Source: a virus
IMG/VR virus record: IMGVR_UViG_3300043444_000257
Location: 1-64,000 of that record
Length of the DNA stretch: 64,000 bases
Reading direction: 5' to 3' (one strand)
Shown: positions 35,221 through 43,230 of the stretch, piece after piece
How the letters are laid out: each line of letters starts with the position of its first letter
Numbering within the stretch: the stretch's first letter is position 1
The notes under the pieces: generated by a model
What the model was told of the DNA's origin: nothing
The model's input: the letters and a program-made list of their open reading frames with translations, nothing else
The model's database searches: none
Translations under genes and position numbers: made by a program

Positions 35221-37983
35221 ATGGCCGGTGTAATGATTGATATTCCAGGTATTGGTAACGTAGAAGCCAAAAATGCGGCCACAGAATCAACTCTCAGAGA
35301 GATACTAAAAGCGATCGAGGGTGGCGCCGGTGGCGGCTATAAAAAAGGTGGTAAGCCCGGCACCGAAGAAAAGAATAAAGGTAAAGACACCGGCGGTGGC
35401 GGTGGCAAAGAAGGCGGAGGGGGAGGTAAATCTGCTCCTAGCATGTTTGGTCTTGGGAAAGCAGTTGGTGCAGCTATAAGACCAATACAACAAGTCACTG
35501 GCGGATTTATGGCGCTAGGAGAACAGAGCGCGAACTTAATACAAAAATTTGCCAATGTTGGAGATAGTTTCAGCGGAGCTGCTTCAGTATTTTCAGGTAT
35601 TCCTGTTTTAGGCACAGTTTTTGCAGCCGTAGCTGCTGCCGCAGATAAAACACTAGCATCATATCAATCAGCTACAGCTGGTGGTGCTACATTTGGAGGT
35701 AGCATGAATGCCTTTGCCGGAGCTGCTAGTGCAGCCGGTATGACCATGGACAAATTTGGTGCTCTGATAGCACAGAACAGTGAAGCACTGATGACATTGG
35801 GTGGAACTACTGAAGCAGGTGCTAAACGATTTGCTGCTCTTGGAAAAGAAATTAGAAATAGTGGAGTTGGTGCTCAATTATATGGTCTTGGTATGACTAC
35901 TGAACAGGTCAACCAAGGTATGGCAAACTATATTAAAATGTATGGAGCCAACGGAGCTTTACAAAATAAATCAACGAAAGAACTAGCTGCCGGTGCAGGA
36001 AATTATCTGAAAGAATTAGATGCGCTGGCAAAAATTACTGGACAGAATAGAGCAGAAATACAAAAAGAACAAGAAGCAAGGATGAAAGACTCGCAGTTCC
36101 GTGCGGCTATTGCGAACCTCGATGCCGACCAACAAAAAATGATGAATAACTTCATCAGTCAGTTTCCTAAAGAACAACAAGAAGCTGTTAAGGATATGAT
36201 CGCCACAGGAAACATAACTTCTGATGCAGCTATATTATTCAACCAGCAAATGGGCGGAACTGCACAAGAAGTTATGAACATGGGTAACATTATCAAAGGT
36301 GGAGGAAAACTTACCCAACAACAATATGATAATGCTTACAAAGGAGCAATCAGAGAAGCTAAAGTAGCTGCTCAGTCAGACGAAGCAAGAACACAGGCTT
36401 TATATAACAGCCAGCAGTTTGGAAATACCTATATTGGTCTCGCAGAATTAGCCAAGCGTGATATCAACGGAAAAGAAAAAGCCTTAACAGAACAAGAAAA
36501 AGCAGCACAGGCTCAAGCGGCAGCACAGGAAAAAGCTAAACAAGCCCTTGCAGCATTTAGTAACGATTTTCAAATGGCACTGGCTAATAGTGGAATACTT
36601 AAGCTATTAATGGACGCATTTAAACTTGCAGCTGACCTTGTTATGGACTGGGTAGTTCCTGCGTTCCATATATTTTCTGCGGTGATAACAGAAGTCGGAA
36701 CCTTCTTGATCACTAATTTAAAACCAGTGTTTGAAACCGTATCATCATTTATCAAAGATACGTTATATCCTATATTCCTTGATCTTGCAGCGATAATTGT
36801 AGTAGACGTATGGCCAGCTTTACAAGCAGTAGGAGATATCATTCAAACTTACGTATGGCCTGCCTTACAGACCATAGGCGGTGTGATAATGGATTATGTA
36901 TATCCGGTGTTTGAAACTATGTATACCTTTATCGCTGATAACTTACAACCTATATTATTAGCTTTAGGCACAGCCCTAGTAGCCTATGCAGGTTATGTGA
37001 CCATCATGAATGGTTTAGAACTAATTCGAAACGGATTATTAATTGCATCTAGCTTAGGCCTAGGAGGATTAGCCACCGCGGCTTGGGCAGCGGCTGCACC
37101 TATACTAGCTGTCGTGGCTCCTGTTGTAGCTCTGATAGGATTATTTGTCTACCTATACAAAAACGGATGGACGCTGAGCACAGCATTCGAAGCCATTAAA
37201 GATAATATAGAACGTTTTGGTATGAGTTTCATGGAAATGTTGGATTTTATTAGAAATAAATTACCCAATGATTGGGGTGGAATTTCTGATGAAGAAAAGA
37301 AATTAAGAGATGCAGAACGAGAAAAACGTAGAAAAGAACTAGACGAAAAAGAAAAAGACAGAGACAAAGCAAGAGCAGCCAAAGCCGAGGAACGATCATC
37401 GGAAAATAAAGCACAACAAAGAAAAGCTGCTGCTGCGAAAATTGATCAAAAGATTATAGATCTTAAGAATCAAGGCGCTGGAGGACTAGGTGCTGCTAAT
37501 GCTAGAGAACAAAAAGCTAGAGATAAAGCCGCCGAATTAAAAGAACAAGAACTTAATCTTGAAGATCCAACACAGATGTTGCTTGGATATGCTCAACAAC
37601 AAAAGAGTGCATTTATTAAAAATGCAGAAGGCAAAGCCGGAGACAAATCAGCTACAAAACCAAGTGCAGTTATTAAAAATCCAGAAAGTGCCGCTACTGC
37701 TGGAGCAGAAGGAACTAAAAAAGCCATAGAAGCTAGAGCTGAAGAAAAAGCCAAAGCTGAAGAAAAAGCCAAAGCTGACGCTGCTGCAAAGAAGGAAGCA
37801 GAAGATAAAGCCAAAGGAAAAGGTCCTGCACCAGCTACTCAAGAATCGGCCGAAACCTTGTTGGCTAGCTTAAATACTAAGATGGATCAACTTATAAAAA
37901 TCAATAAAGGTGTTCACGAAGTCAACGAGAAACAGCTCACTGTTCAACAGAGCTTTTCGGGCGATGTATACGCTGCTGTCTAA
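35221..37983 (+). CDS. Probable tail tape measure protein
   Basis: A 920-aa protein with the build of a tape measure protein, which sets tail length inside the tube. The N-terminus (I-D-I-P-G-I-G-N-V-E-A-K-N-A-A-T-E) is followed by a glycine/lysine-rich linker at residues 40-75 and a long helical alanine-rich region. Residues about 455-580 contain repeated short helices with V-W-P-A-L-Q and V-Y-P-V-F-E motifs. Residues about 577-650 are strongly hydrophobic (L-L-A-L-G-T-A-L-V-A-Y-A, A-P-I-L-A-V-V-A-P-V-V-A-L-I-G-L-F-V-Y). The last 270 residues are charged coiled coil. The position beside divergent gp26 and its chaperone-like ORF, and before the portal, supports the call. T4's own tape measure, gp29, has no obvious similarity by eye. 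Confidence 0.7.
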   Translation: MAGVMIDIPGIGNVEAKNAATESTLREILKAIEGGAGGGYKKGGKPGTEEKNKGKDTGGGGGKEGGGGGKSAPSMFGLGKAVGAAIRPIQQVTGGFMALGEQSANLIQKFANVGDSFSGAASVFSGIPVLGTVFAAVAAAADKTLASYQSATAGGATFGGSMNAFAGAASAAGMTMDKFGALIAQNSEALMTLGGTTEAGAKRFAALGKEIRNSGVGAQLYGLGMTTEQVNQGMANYIKMYGANGALQNKSTKELAAGAGNYLKELDALAKITGQNRAEIQKEQEARMKDSQFRAAIANLDADQQKMMNNFISQFPKEQQEAVKDMIATGNITSDAAILFNQQMGGTAQEVMNMGNIIKGGGKLTQQQYDNAYKGAIREAKVAAQSDEARTQALYNSQQFGNTYIGLAELAKRDINGKEKALTEQEKAAQAQAAAQEKAKQALAAFSNDFQMALANSGILKLLMDAFKLAADLVMDWVVPAFHIFSAVITEVGTFLITNLKPVFETVSSFIKDTLYPIFLDLAAIIVVDVWPALQAVGDIIQTYVWPALQTIGGVIMDYVYPVFETMYTFIADNLQPILLALGTALVAYAGYVTIMNGLELIRNGLLIASSLGLGGLATAAWAAAAPILAVVAPVVALIGLFVYLYKNGWTLSTAFEAIKDNIERFGMSFMEMLDFIRNKLPNDWGGISDEEKKLRDAEREKRRKELDEKEKDRDKARAAKAEERSSENKAQQRKAAAAKIDQKIIDLKNQGAGGLGAANAREQKARDKAAELKEQELNLEDPTQMLLGYAQQQKSAFIKNAEGKAGDKSATKPSAVIKNPESAATAGAEGTKKAIEARAEEKAKAEEKAKADAAAKKEAEDKAKGKGPAPATQESAETLLASLNTKMDQLIKINKGVHEVNEKQLTVQQSFSGDVYAAV

Positions 37984-37996
37984 GTGATAATTCATA

Positions 37997-39703
37997 ATGA
38001 GTTGGAAAAAATACTTTACCCCTGTTAACGTAGAAAACAGCAAATCTTTAAGTCCGATCAGTGGACGAGGAAGACCGGGACCAGCACGAGCAAATTACAG
38101 CTCGTTCTTGCCTGATGTATATGCAGGAGCACCAAATCGTGTTGAACGTTATATGCAATACGATACCATGGATATGGACAGCGAAGTAAATGCTGCATTA
38201 GACATCCTTGCAGAATTCTGCACACAAAAAGACAAAGAGAATCTAACTCCGTTCCACGTAGCATTTCGCGGATCTCCTACTTCTACTGAAACTAAGATCA
38301 TCAAAGACAGTTTGCAAAAATGGTGCAAACAAAATCAGTTCGAAACTAGAATCTTCCGTATAGTTAGAAACGCATTCAAATACGGAGACTGTTTCTTTGT
38401 CAGAGATCCACAGACTAAGAAATGGTTGTTTGTCGATGCTGCTAAAGTATCTAAAATTATCGTAAACGAAAGTGAAGGTAAGATTCCTGAGCAGTATGTG
38501 TTAAAAGATATTAACTTTAATTTCAAAGACTTAATAGCAGTAACACCGCACGGAACAGCCAACACAGCTCCTAGCGGAACAAGCTCATATACCACCGGTG
38601 GAGGGTTTGGCCGAGGCATGGTTGGAGCAGCAGCCAATCCTCCAGGAACAAGATTTCAAAATGCTCAAAACGAAATAGCTGTTGATGCAAAAAATGTTAT
38701 ACATATTAGCCTAAGCGAAGGCCTAGACAACAACTATCCATTTGGTAATTCTTTACTAGAATCAGTTTTCAAAGTCTACAAGCAGAAAGAACTGCTCGAA
38801 GACGCTATCATTATCTATCGTATACAACGTGCTCCAGAAAGACGTATTTTCTATGTGGACGTTGGAAATATGCCAGCACACATGGCTATGAGCTTTGTTG
38901 AACGTGTTAAGAATGAAATCCAACAAAGACGCATTCCTTCAGCCACAGGTGGTGGAGCAAACGTCATAGACAGTAGCTATAATCCACTAAGTGTAAACGA
39001 AGATTACTTCTTCCCGCAGACTGCAGAAGGTCGTGGATCAAAAGTTGAAACACTGCCAGGAGGAACTAACCTAGGCGAAATCACAGACCTACGTTATTTT
39101 ACCAATAAATTGTTCCGTGCTCTGCGTATTCCTGCAAGCTACTTACCAACAGCGATCGATGAACAACCAAACACCATGGCCGATGGCAAAGTGGGAACAG
39201 CATACATCCAAGAATTAAGATTCAATGAATATTGTAAACGTCTACAATCTATGATCGTAGAAACATTTGATTTAGAATTTAAAATTTGGATGAACAGTCA
39301 AGGGGTTAATATTGATTCGGGTTTATTTGAACTTAAATTCAATCAGCCCCAGAACTTTGCTGCTTATCGCCAATCAGAACTTGACACAGCAAGAGCAGCA
39401 ACATTTACACAGGTAGTTCAAATTCCTCATCTAAGTAAACGTTTTGCTATGAAGCGTTTCTTAGGAATGACTGAAGAGGAAATCAAAGAAAACGAAAGAC
39501 TATGGAGAGAAGAGAACGGTTCTACTCTTAAACCAAAAACAGATTCTGCACAAGATATGAGATCTGTAGGAGTATCCCCAGGCGGACTAGCAGCAGATGC
39601 TGCTGGACAAGGAGCAGAAGCACCAGACGACATGGCCGCAGCAGCCGAACTTGGCGCAGAAGGCGGAGCTGAAGCAGCACCGGCTGAACCTCCTGCTCAA
39701 TAA
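37997..39703 (+). CDS. gp20: Portal vertex protein gp20
   Basis: A 568-aa homologue of T4 gp20, the dodecameric portal at the head vertex through which DNA is packaged and to which the neck binds. Characteristic segments are the N-terminal R-Y-M-Q-Y-D-T-M-D-M-D-S-E-V-N-A-A-L-D, F-R-I-V-R-N-A-F-K-Y-G-D-C-F, the central I-I-Y-R-I-Q-R-A-P-E-R-R-I-F-Y-V-D-V-G-N-M-P, and L-P-G-G-T-N-L-G-E-I. These are the most conserved parts of gp20 used in phage surveys. The C-terminal 60 residues are alanine/glutamate-rich. The length is near T4 gp20 (524 aa). The ATG at 37997 follows the previous stop by 13 bases without a strong ribosome site. It opens the head gene cluster leading to gp23. Confidence 0.96.
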   Translation: MSWKKYFTPVNVENSKSLSPISGRGRPGPARANYSSFLPDVYAGAPNRVERYMQYDTMDMDSEVNAALDILAEFCTQKDKENLTPFHVAFRGSPTSTETKIIKDSLQKWCKQNQFETRIFRIVRNAFKYGDCFFVRDPQTKKWLFVDAAKVSKIIVNESEGKIPEQYVLKDINFNFKDLIAVTPHGTANTAPSGTSSYTTGGGFGRGMVGAAANPPGTRFQNAQNEIAVDAKNVIHISLSEGLDNNYPFGNSLLESVFKVYKQKELLEDAIIIYRIQRAPERRIFYVDVGNMPAHMAMSFVERVKNEIQQRRIPSATGGGANVIDSSYNPLSVNEDYFFPQTAEGRGSKVETLPGGTNLGEITDLRYFTNKLFRALRIPASYLPTAIDEQPNTMADGKVGTAYIQELRFNEYCKRLQSMIVETFDLEFKIWMNSQGVNIDSGLFELKFNQPQNFAAYRQSELDTARAATFTQVVQIPHLSKRFAMKRFLGMTEEEIKENERLWREENGSTLKPKTDSAQDMRSVGVSPGGLAADAAGQGAEAPDDMAAAAELGAEGGAEAAPAEPPAQ

Positions 39704-39709
39704 TAAATA
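39702..39709 (+). promoter_or_regulatory. Late promoter-like box (AATAAATA) at the gp20 stop
   Basis: AATAAATA overlaps the gp20 stop and ends 4 bases before the ATG at 39714, which is too close to give a leader for that gene. It could drive the genes further downstream (39925 onward). Confidence 0.3.
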
Positions 39710-39713
39710 CATT

Positions 39714-39959
39714 ATGCTTCTTAACGAATTTTTCTATTTTAACGAAAAAAACAACGACTTTGCTAACGATCGTAGATACGATAACAGCAGAGATAGTTCT
39801 GTTTTAGAAAAAGACGATACCCGTAAAATTCGCCTAACTCTAAAGATGATAAATCAGATGAGACTACAGAGCGAAGCTCATATGGTCGAACAAGAATCTG
39901 AACTAAACTTTATTAGACAGATGTATGCAACACCAGCAGAAGCAGCACCAGCCCAATAA
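39714..39959 (+). CDS. Small hydrophilic head-cluster protein, unknown function
   Basis: An 81-aa protein starting at ATG 39714, ten bases after the gp20 stop; the longer open frame upstream lies inside gp20 and is a shadow. The N-terminus M-L-L-N-E-F-F-Y-F-N-E is hydrophobic and contains N-E sites resembling prohead-protease junctions. The rest is charged and helical (R-K-I-R-L-T-L-K-M-I-N-Q-M-R-L-Q) and ends in an alanine-rich tail. Its location between the portal and the prohead core/protease genes suggests a small core or assembly protein, such as those found beside gp67/gp68 in T4, but sequence similarity to these is not evident. Confidence 0.7.
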   Translation: MLLNEFFYFNEKNNDFANDRRYDNSRDSSVLEKDDTRKIRLTLKMINQMRLQSEAHMVEQESELNFIRQMYATPAEAAPAQ

Positions 39960-40575
39960 CATCGCATTTGTAGTAGGAAACGGAATCAGCAGAAATTGTG
40001 TTGATGTTTCTAATCTCACATCTCTAGGCACAACTTACGGTTGCAATGCACAATACAGAGAATTTAACCCTCATTTTTTAGTAGCAGTTGACGTTAAAAT
40101 GGTCAACGAAATCATCGCATCAGGTTGGCACAAAGAGCATCAAGTATGGACTAATGCTAACAAAGGCATTACTTCTAAACACAATATTAATTTCTTTACT
40201 CCACATAAAGGTTGGAGCTCGGGTCCTACAGCATTATGGTTCGCAGCTACTAATGGGCATAAAGAAATCTATATACTAGGCTTTGACTATCAAGGCCTAA
40301 ATGGAAAGTTTAATAATGTATATGCAGATACATTCAATTATAAAAAATCCACCGATTCTGCAACCTTTTTTGGTAACTGGTTAAGTCAAACTGAAAAGGT
40401 AATTAAGGATTTTAAGCACACTAAGTTTATTAGAGTGATAGAGCCCGGTGGTTTTATACCAGATAAATTAGGACCCACTCTTCCTAATCTTACCCATATA
40501 ACTTATAAAGAATTTGGACAAAAATTCACAAACGCAGTTTATCTCGATCGTTTTGATCAAAAAACTACCATTTAA
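39925..40575 (+). CDS. Rossmann-like protein resembling MptE/DUF115-type enzymes, unknown role
   Basis: A 216-aa protein. The N-terminal core reads I-A-F-V-V-G-N-G-I-S-R, then L-G-T-T-Y-G-C-N-A, then P-H-F-L-V-A-V-D, and later S-S-G-P-T-A-L-W-F-A followed by E-I-Y-I-L-G-F-D-Y. This alternation of beta strands with glycine- and aspartate-containing turns is the pattern of Rossmann-like domains related to MptE (6-hydroxymethylpterin diphosphokinase) and DUF115/motility-associated glycosyltransferase-like proteins. Substrate and activity are unknown. ATG 39925 overlaps the preceding gene by 35 bases, and its first ten residues are low-complexity. No other start is available before the conserved core, so translation is probably coupled. 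It is an unusual passenger in a head-assembly operon. Confidence 0.7.
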   Translation: MQHQQKQHQPNNIAFVVGNGISRNCVDVSNLTSLGTTYGCNAQYREFNPHFLVAVDVKMVNEIIASGWHKEHQVWTNANKGITSKHNINFFTPHKGWSSGPTALWFAATNGHKEIYILGFDYQGLNGKFNNVYADTFNYKKSTDSATFFGNWLSQTEKVIKDFKHTKFIRVIEPGGFIPDKLGPTLPNLTHITYKEFGQKFTNAVYLDRFDQKTTI

Positions 40576-40595
40576 AGTCATTTTTTTATCTGCGT

Positions 40596-40603
40596 ATTAA
40601 ATA
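40596..40603 (+). promoter_or_regulatory. Candidate late promoter box (ATTAAATA) upstream of gp67
   Basis: ATTAAATA lies 31 bases before the gp67 ATG at 40635, with a TTAGGAG ribosome site between them. It belongs to the NNTAAATA family seen at other structural gene starts in the window and could drive the gp67-gp21-gp22-gp23 block. Confidence 0.5.
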
Positions 40604-40634
40604 AAGCACAGCCTTGACAATTAGGAGAATAGCT

Positions 40635-41471
40635 ATGGCCGACAAAAATATTTTAGAACAGATGCTTGAGCATCTTGTTAACGACGAACAGCAAAAAGCT
40701 GAAGAATTATTCCACGAGTATGTAGTTGCTCGTTCACGTGAAATCTACGAAGGTCTAATCCAAGAAGATTTTGATCTAGAAGAAGAAGAAGACGAAGACG
40801 ACGAAGACAAAAAAGTCGATGAAGCTTCCGACGAAGACGAAGACGACGAAGACAAAAAAGTCGATGAAGAATTCGAAGATATCGCAATCGAAGGTGATGA
40901 CGAAATGGGCGATATGGGCGGAGATCCAACTGACGACCTAGAAGGTGAGTTAGACATGGGCGACGACGAAGGTGAAGAAGGTGAAAAGTCTGAAGAAGAA
41001 CTTTTCCAAGACCTAGACGCTATTGTAGACGAACTACAAGCTAAGTTTGATGAATTAAAAGGTGGCGATGAGCCAGACATGGGCGGCGACGAAGAAGAAA
41101 TGAAAGACGCAATGGATCCAGAATTAGCTACAGTTCGTGAATATGTAGAAAAAGTTCAAAAACCAGCAGCTGGCGATAACGGTGCTAATGCTAAATCGAT
41201 CGTAGCAGGTAAGAACGATATGGGCGGTTCTGCTAAGAACATCGCTCAAGGCACAACAGCAAACGACGGCGAAGTTGGTGCAGGCAGCAAAATTAAAGGT
41301 TCTGCTCTAAACGATCAGAATCCAAAAGAAGATAATGCTGGTAACATCAATGTTCCAGGCGGCAAAGCAGGTAATGCTTTTAGCAAGAAAGAGCCCGGAC
41401 ATGGTGCTGAGAAAGCTGGTGCAAAAGAATCAGCTGACAACAAGCAAAGCCTTTTCCGTGGTCGTAGATAA
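40635..41471 (+). CDS. gp67: Prohead core protein gp67-like
   Basis: A 278-aa protein started at ATG 40635, after AGGAG; the TTG 21 bases upstream overlaps the ribosome site region and is rejected. The N-terminal 40 residues (I-L-E-Q-M-L-E-H-L, A-R-S-R-E-I-Y-E-G-L-I-Q-E-D) match the layout of T4 gp67: a short helical head ending in an (L/I)-x-E-type site, followed by an extremely acidic tract. Here the acidic region spans residues about 50-170 and includes a duplicated D-E-D-D-E-D-K-K-V-D-E. The C-terminal 100 residues are polar, rich in glycine and asparagine. T4 gp67 is only 80 aa, so this is an extended form. gp67 is part of the head core and is digested by gp21, encoded next. Confidence 0.82.
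   Translation: MADKNILEQMLEHLVNDEQQKAEELFHEYVVARSREIYEGLIQEDFDLEEEEDEDDEDKKVDEASDEDEDDEDKKVDEEFEDIAIEGDDEMGDMGGDPTDDLEGELDMGDDEGEEGEKSEEELFQDLDAIVDELQAKFDELKGGDEPDMGGDEEEMKDAMDPELATVREYVEKVQKPAAGDNGANAKSIVAGKNDMGGSAKNIAQGTTANDGEVGAGSKIKGSALNDQNPKEDNAGNINVPGGKAGNAFSKKEPGHGAEKAGAKESADNKQSLFRGRR
40791..40869 (+). repeat. 34-bp perfect direct repeat inside gp67
   Basis: Bases 40791-40824 are repeated exactly at 40836-40869 (period 45). Each copy encodes D-E-D-D-E-D-K-K-V-D-E. The identity at DNA level suggests a recent tandem duplication in the acidic tract, or slippage-prone sequence. Confidence 0.85.
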
Positions 41472-41483
41472 TAGGACGACGAC

Positions 41484-42110
41484 GTGAAACATACCCTATC
41501 AGAACATTTGAGTTTTGACCAGGCTAAGATTGTCTTGGAGCGAGATGAGAGCGACGGCAAAAAGTCGTTGCACTTAAACGGGATTTGCATCCAAGGAGAC
41601 ATCCGCAATGCAAATCAACGTGTTTATTCTTCTCAAGAAATTGGCAGGGCTGTCAAGACGCTCAACGAACAGATCTCTGGCGGATACTCAGTTCTTGGGG
41701 AAGTTGATCACCCGCAGGATTTGAAAATCAATCTAGATCGTGTTAGTCATATGATTACCAAGATGTGGATGGACGGTCCTAACGGCTACGGAAAACTTAA
41801 AATCCTCCCTACTCCAATGGGTCAACTAGTTCAGACCATGTTAGAGTCGGGAGTTAAGTTGGGTGTTAGTAGTAGAGGTTCCGGCGAAGTAGATGGAAAT
41901 GGTAATGTCAATGGTTTTGAAATTATCACAGTCGACGTAGTAGCCCAACCATCTGCCCCGGGGGCATACCCAACTCCAGTTTATGAACACTTGATGAACA
42001 ACACAGGTGGCTATCAGGCATTCAGAATAGCACAAGAAGTCAAAGGCGATCCACAGGCACAAAAATACCTAGCAGAGTCCTTAAAGAGAATCATCTCAGG
42101 ACTCAAATAA
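41484..42110 (+). CDS. gp21: Prohead core protease gp21
   Basis: A 208-aa serine protease of the phage prohead protease group, which cleaves core and shell proteins during head maturation. The probable catalytic histidine is H76 in G-E-V-D-H-P and the probable catalytic serine is S129 or S130 in G-V-S-S-R-G-S-G. D151 in T-V-D-V-V-A-Q-P-S-A-P-G-A lies in a conserved region. The length is close to T4 gp21 (212 aa). The start is GTG 41484, with AGGACGAC upstream. It lies between gp67 and gp22, both expected substrates, and its likely (L/I)-x-E specificity fits sites in gp23 and in the three proteins at 31-34 kb. Confidence 0.94.
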   Translation: MKHTLSEHLSFDQAKIVLERDESDGKKSLHLNGICIQGDIRNANQRVYSSQEIGRAVKTLNEQISGGYSVLGEVDHPQDLKINLDRVSHMITKMWMDGPNGYGKLKILPTPMGQLVQTMLESGVKLGVSSRGSGEVDGNGNVNGFEIITVDVVAQPSAPGAYPTPVYEHLMNNTGGYQAFRIAQEVKGDPQAQKYLAESLKRIISGLK

Positions 42111-42124
42111 CGAAGGAGAATCAC

Positions 42125-43219
42125 ATGCTAGACATCGTAAAACAATTGTTCGAGAACAATGTGATTTCCGAGGAAATTAAATCGGAGATTGAATCTGCTT
42201 GGGAAGGCAGAATTCAAGAAAACCGTGATCAAGTAACAGCTGAACTCCGTGAGGAGTTTGCTCAGAAATATGAGCATGACAAGACTGCAATGGTGGAAGC
42301 CGTTGAAGCCATGTTAGCAGATCGTCTACAAGCAGAGCTAGGCGAATTAGCAGAAGACCGTCAAGGTTTAATTGAAGCTAGAGCCAAGTATGCTAAGAAA
42401 ATGAAAGATGATTCCAAAGCAATGGAATCATTTGTCTTGAATAACCTTAAGAAAGAACTAGCAGAATTACATGAAGACCGCAAGAAAGTTGCATCTAATG
42501 TAGCTAAACTAGAATCATTCATAGTGGATGCACTAGCGAAAGAAATCGCAGAATTCCACAGTGATAAGAAAGACCTAGCTGAAACCAAAGTTAAATTGGT
42601 TCGCGAAAGCAAAGCTAAGTTTGAACAGGTTAAGAAAGAATTCATTGCTCGTTCAGCACAGTTAGTTTCAGAATCAATCTCTAAAGGATTGAAAGCTGAA
42701 ATGACACAGCTACGCGAAGACATCGAAACTGCTCGTAAGAACGACTTTGGTCGCAGAATTTTTGAAAGCTTCGCAAGCGAGTATGCAGCATCTCATTTAA
42801 ATGAGAAATCTGAAACAGCTAAACTTCTACAAGTTGTTGCGACGAAAGAAGCAGAACTAGAAGAAGCAGCTAAGATTGTTGCAGAATCACAAAAACTAGT
42901 AGAAAGCAGAGAACAAGAATTACGCATCGCACGTGACCAAGCGACCCGCAAAGATTTAATGAGCGAGTTGTTAGGCCCATTAGGTGGCGACAAGCGTAGT
43001 GTTATGAGTGATTTACTAGAATCAGTTCAAACTGAAAAATTAAGATCAGCTTTCGACAAGTATCTACCAGCCGTAATGGATGGTGGAATACCGGCGAAGA
43101 AAGCATTGACAGAAGGCAAAGAAATTACAGGCGATAAGCAGGCACAACCATCAAGCGGTCAAGAAGAGAAGACCGCTGAAATATTTGACATCCGCAGGCT
43201 TGCGGGACTTAAAGTTTAA
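42125..43219 (+). CDS. gp22: Prohead scaffold (core) protein gp22
   Basis: A 364-aa, almost entirely alpha-helical, glutamate/lysine/alanine-rich coiled-coil protein starting M-L-D-I-V-K-Q-L-F-E-N-N. It is the main scaffold around which the gp23 shell assembles and is later digested. Characteristic features are long heptad stretches (L-A-E-L-H-E-D-R-K-K-V, L-A-E-T-K-V-K-L-V), L-M-S-E-L-L-G-P-L-G-G near residue 285 and the conserved-looking C-terminus I-F-D-I-R-R-L-A-G-L-K-V. It is longer than T4 gp22 (269 aa). AAGGAG precedes ATG 42125. The gene sits directly between gp21 and gp23, as in T4. Confidence 0.93.
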   Translation: MLDIVKQLFENNVISEEIKSEIESAWEGRIQENRDQVTAELREEFAQKYEHDKTAMVEAVEAMLADRLQAELGELAEDRQGLIEARAKYAKKMKDDSKAMESFVLNNLKKELAELHEDRKKVASNVAKLESFIVDALAKEIAEFHSDKKDLAETKVKLVRESKAKFEQVKKEFIARSAQLVSESISKGLKAEMTQLREDIETARKNDFGRRIFESFASEYAASHLNEKSETAKLLQVVATKEAELEEAAKIVAESQKLVESREQELRIARDQATRKDLMSELLGPLGGDKRSVMSDLLESVQTEKLRSAFDKYLPAVMDGGIPAKKALTEGKEITGDKQAQPSSGQEEKTAEIFDIRRLAGLKV

Positions 43220-43230
43220 GGAGAACTATA

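Noticed and set aside
35153-35290. 46-residue N-terminal extension of gp26
   Set aside because: It crosses the divergent promoter region and the start of the tape measure gene. ATG 35152 has a good GGAGA site and gives the family-typical N-terminus.
40614-40634. TTG start for gp67 seven codons upstream
   Set aside because: Those bases contain the TTAGGAG ribosome site for ATG 40635.
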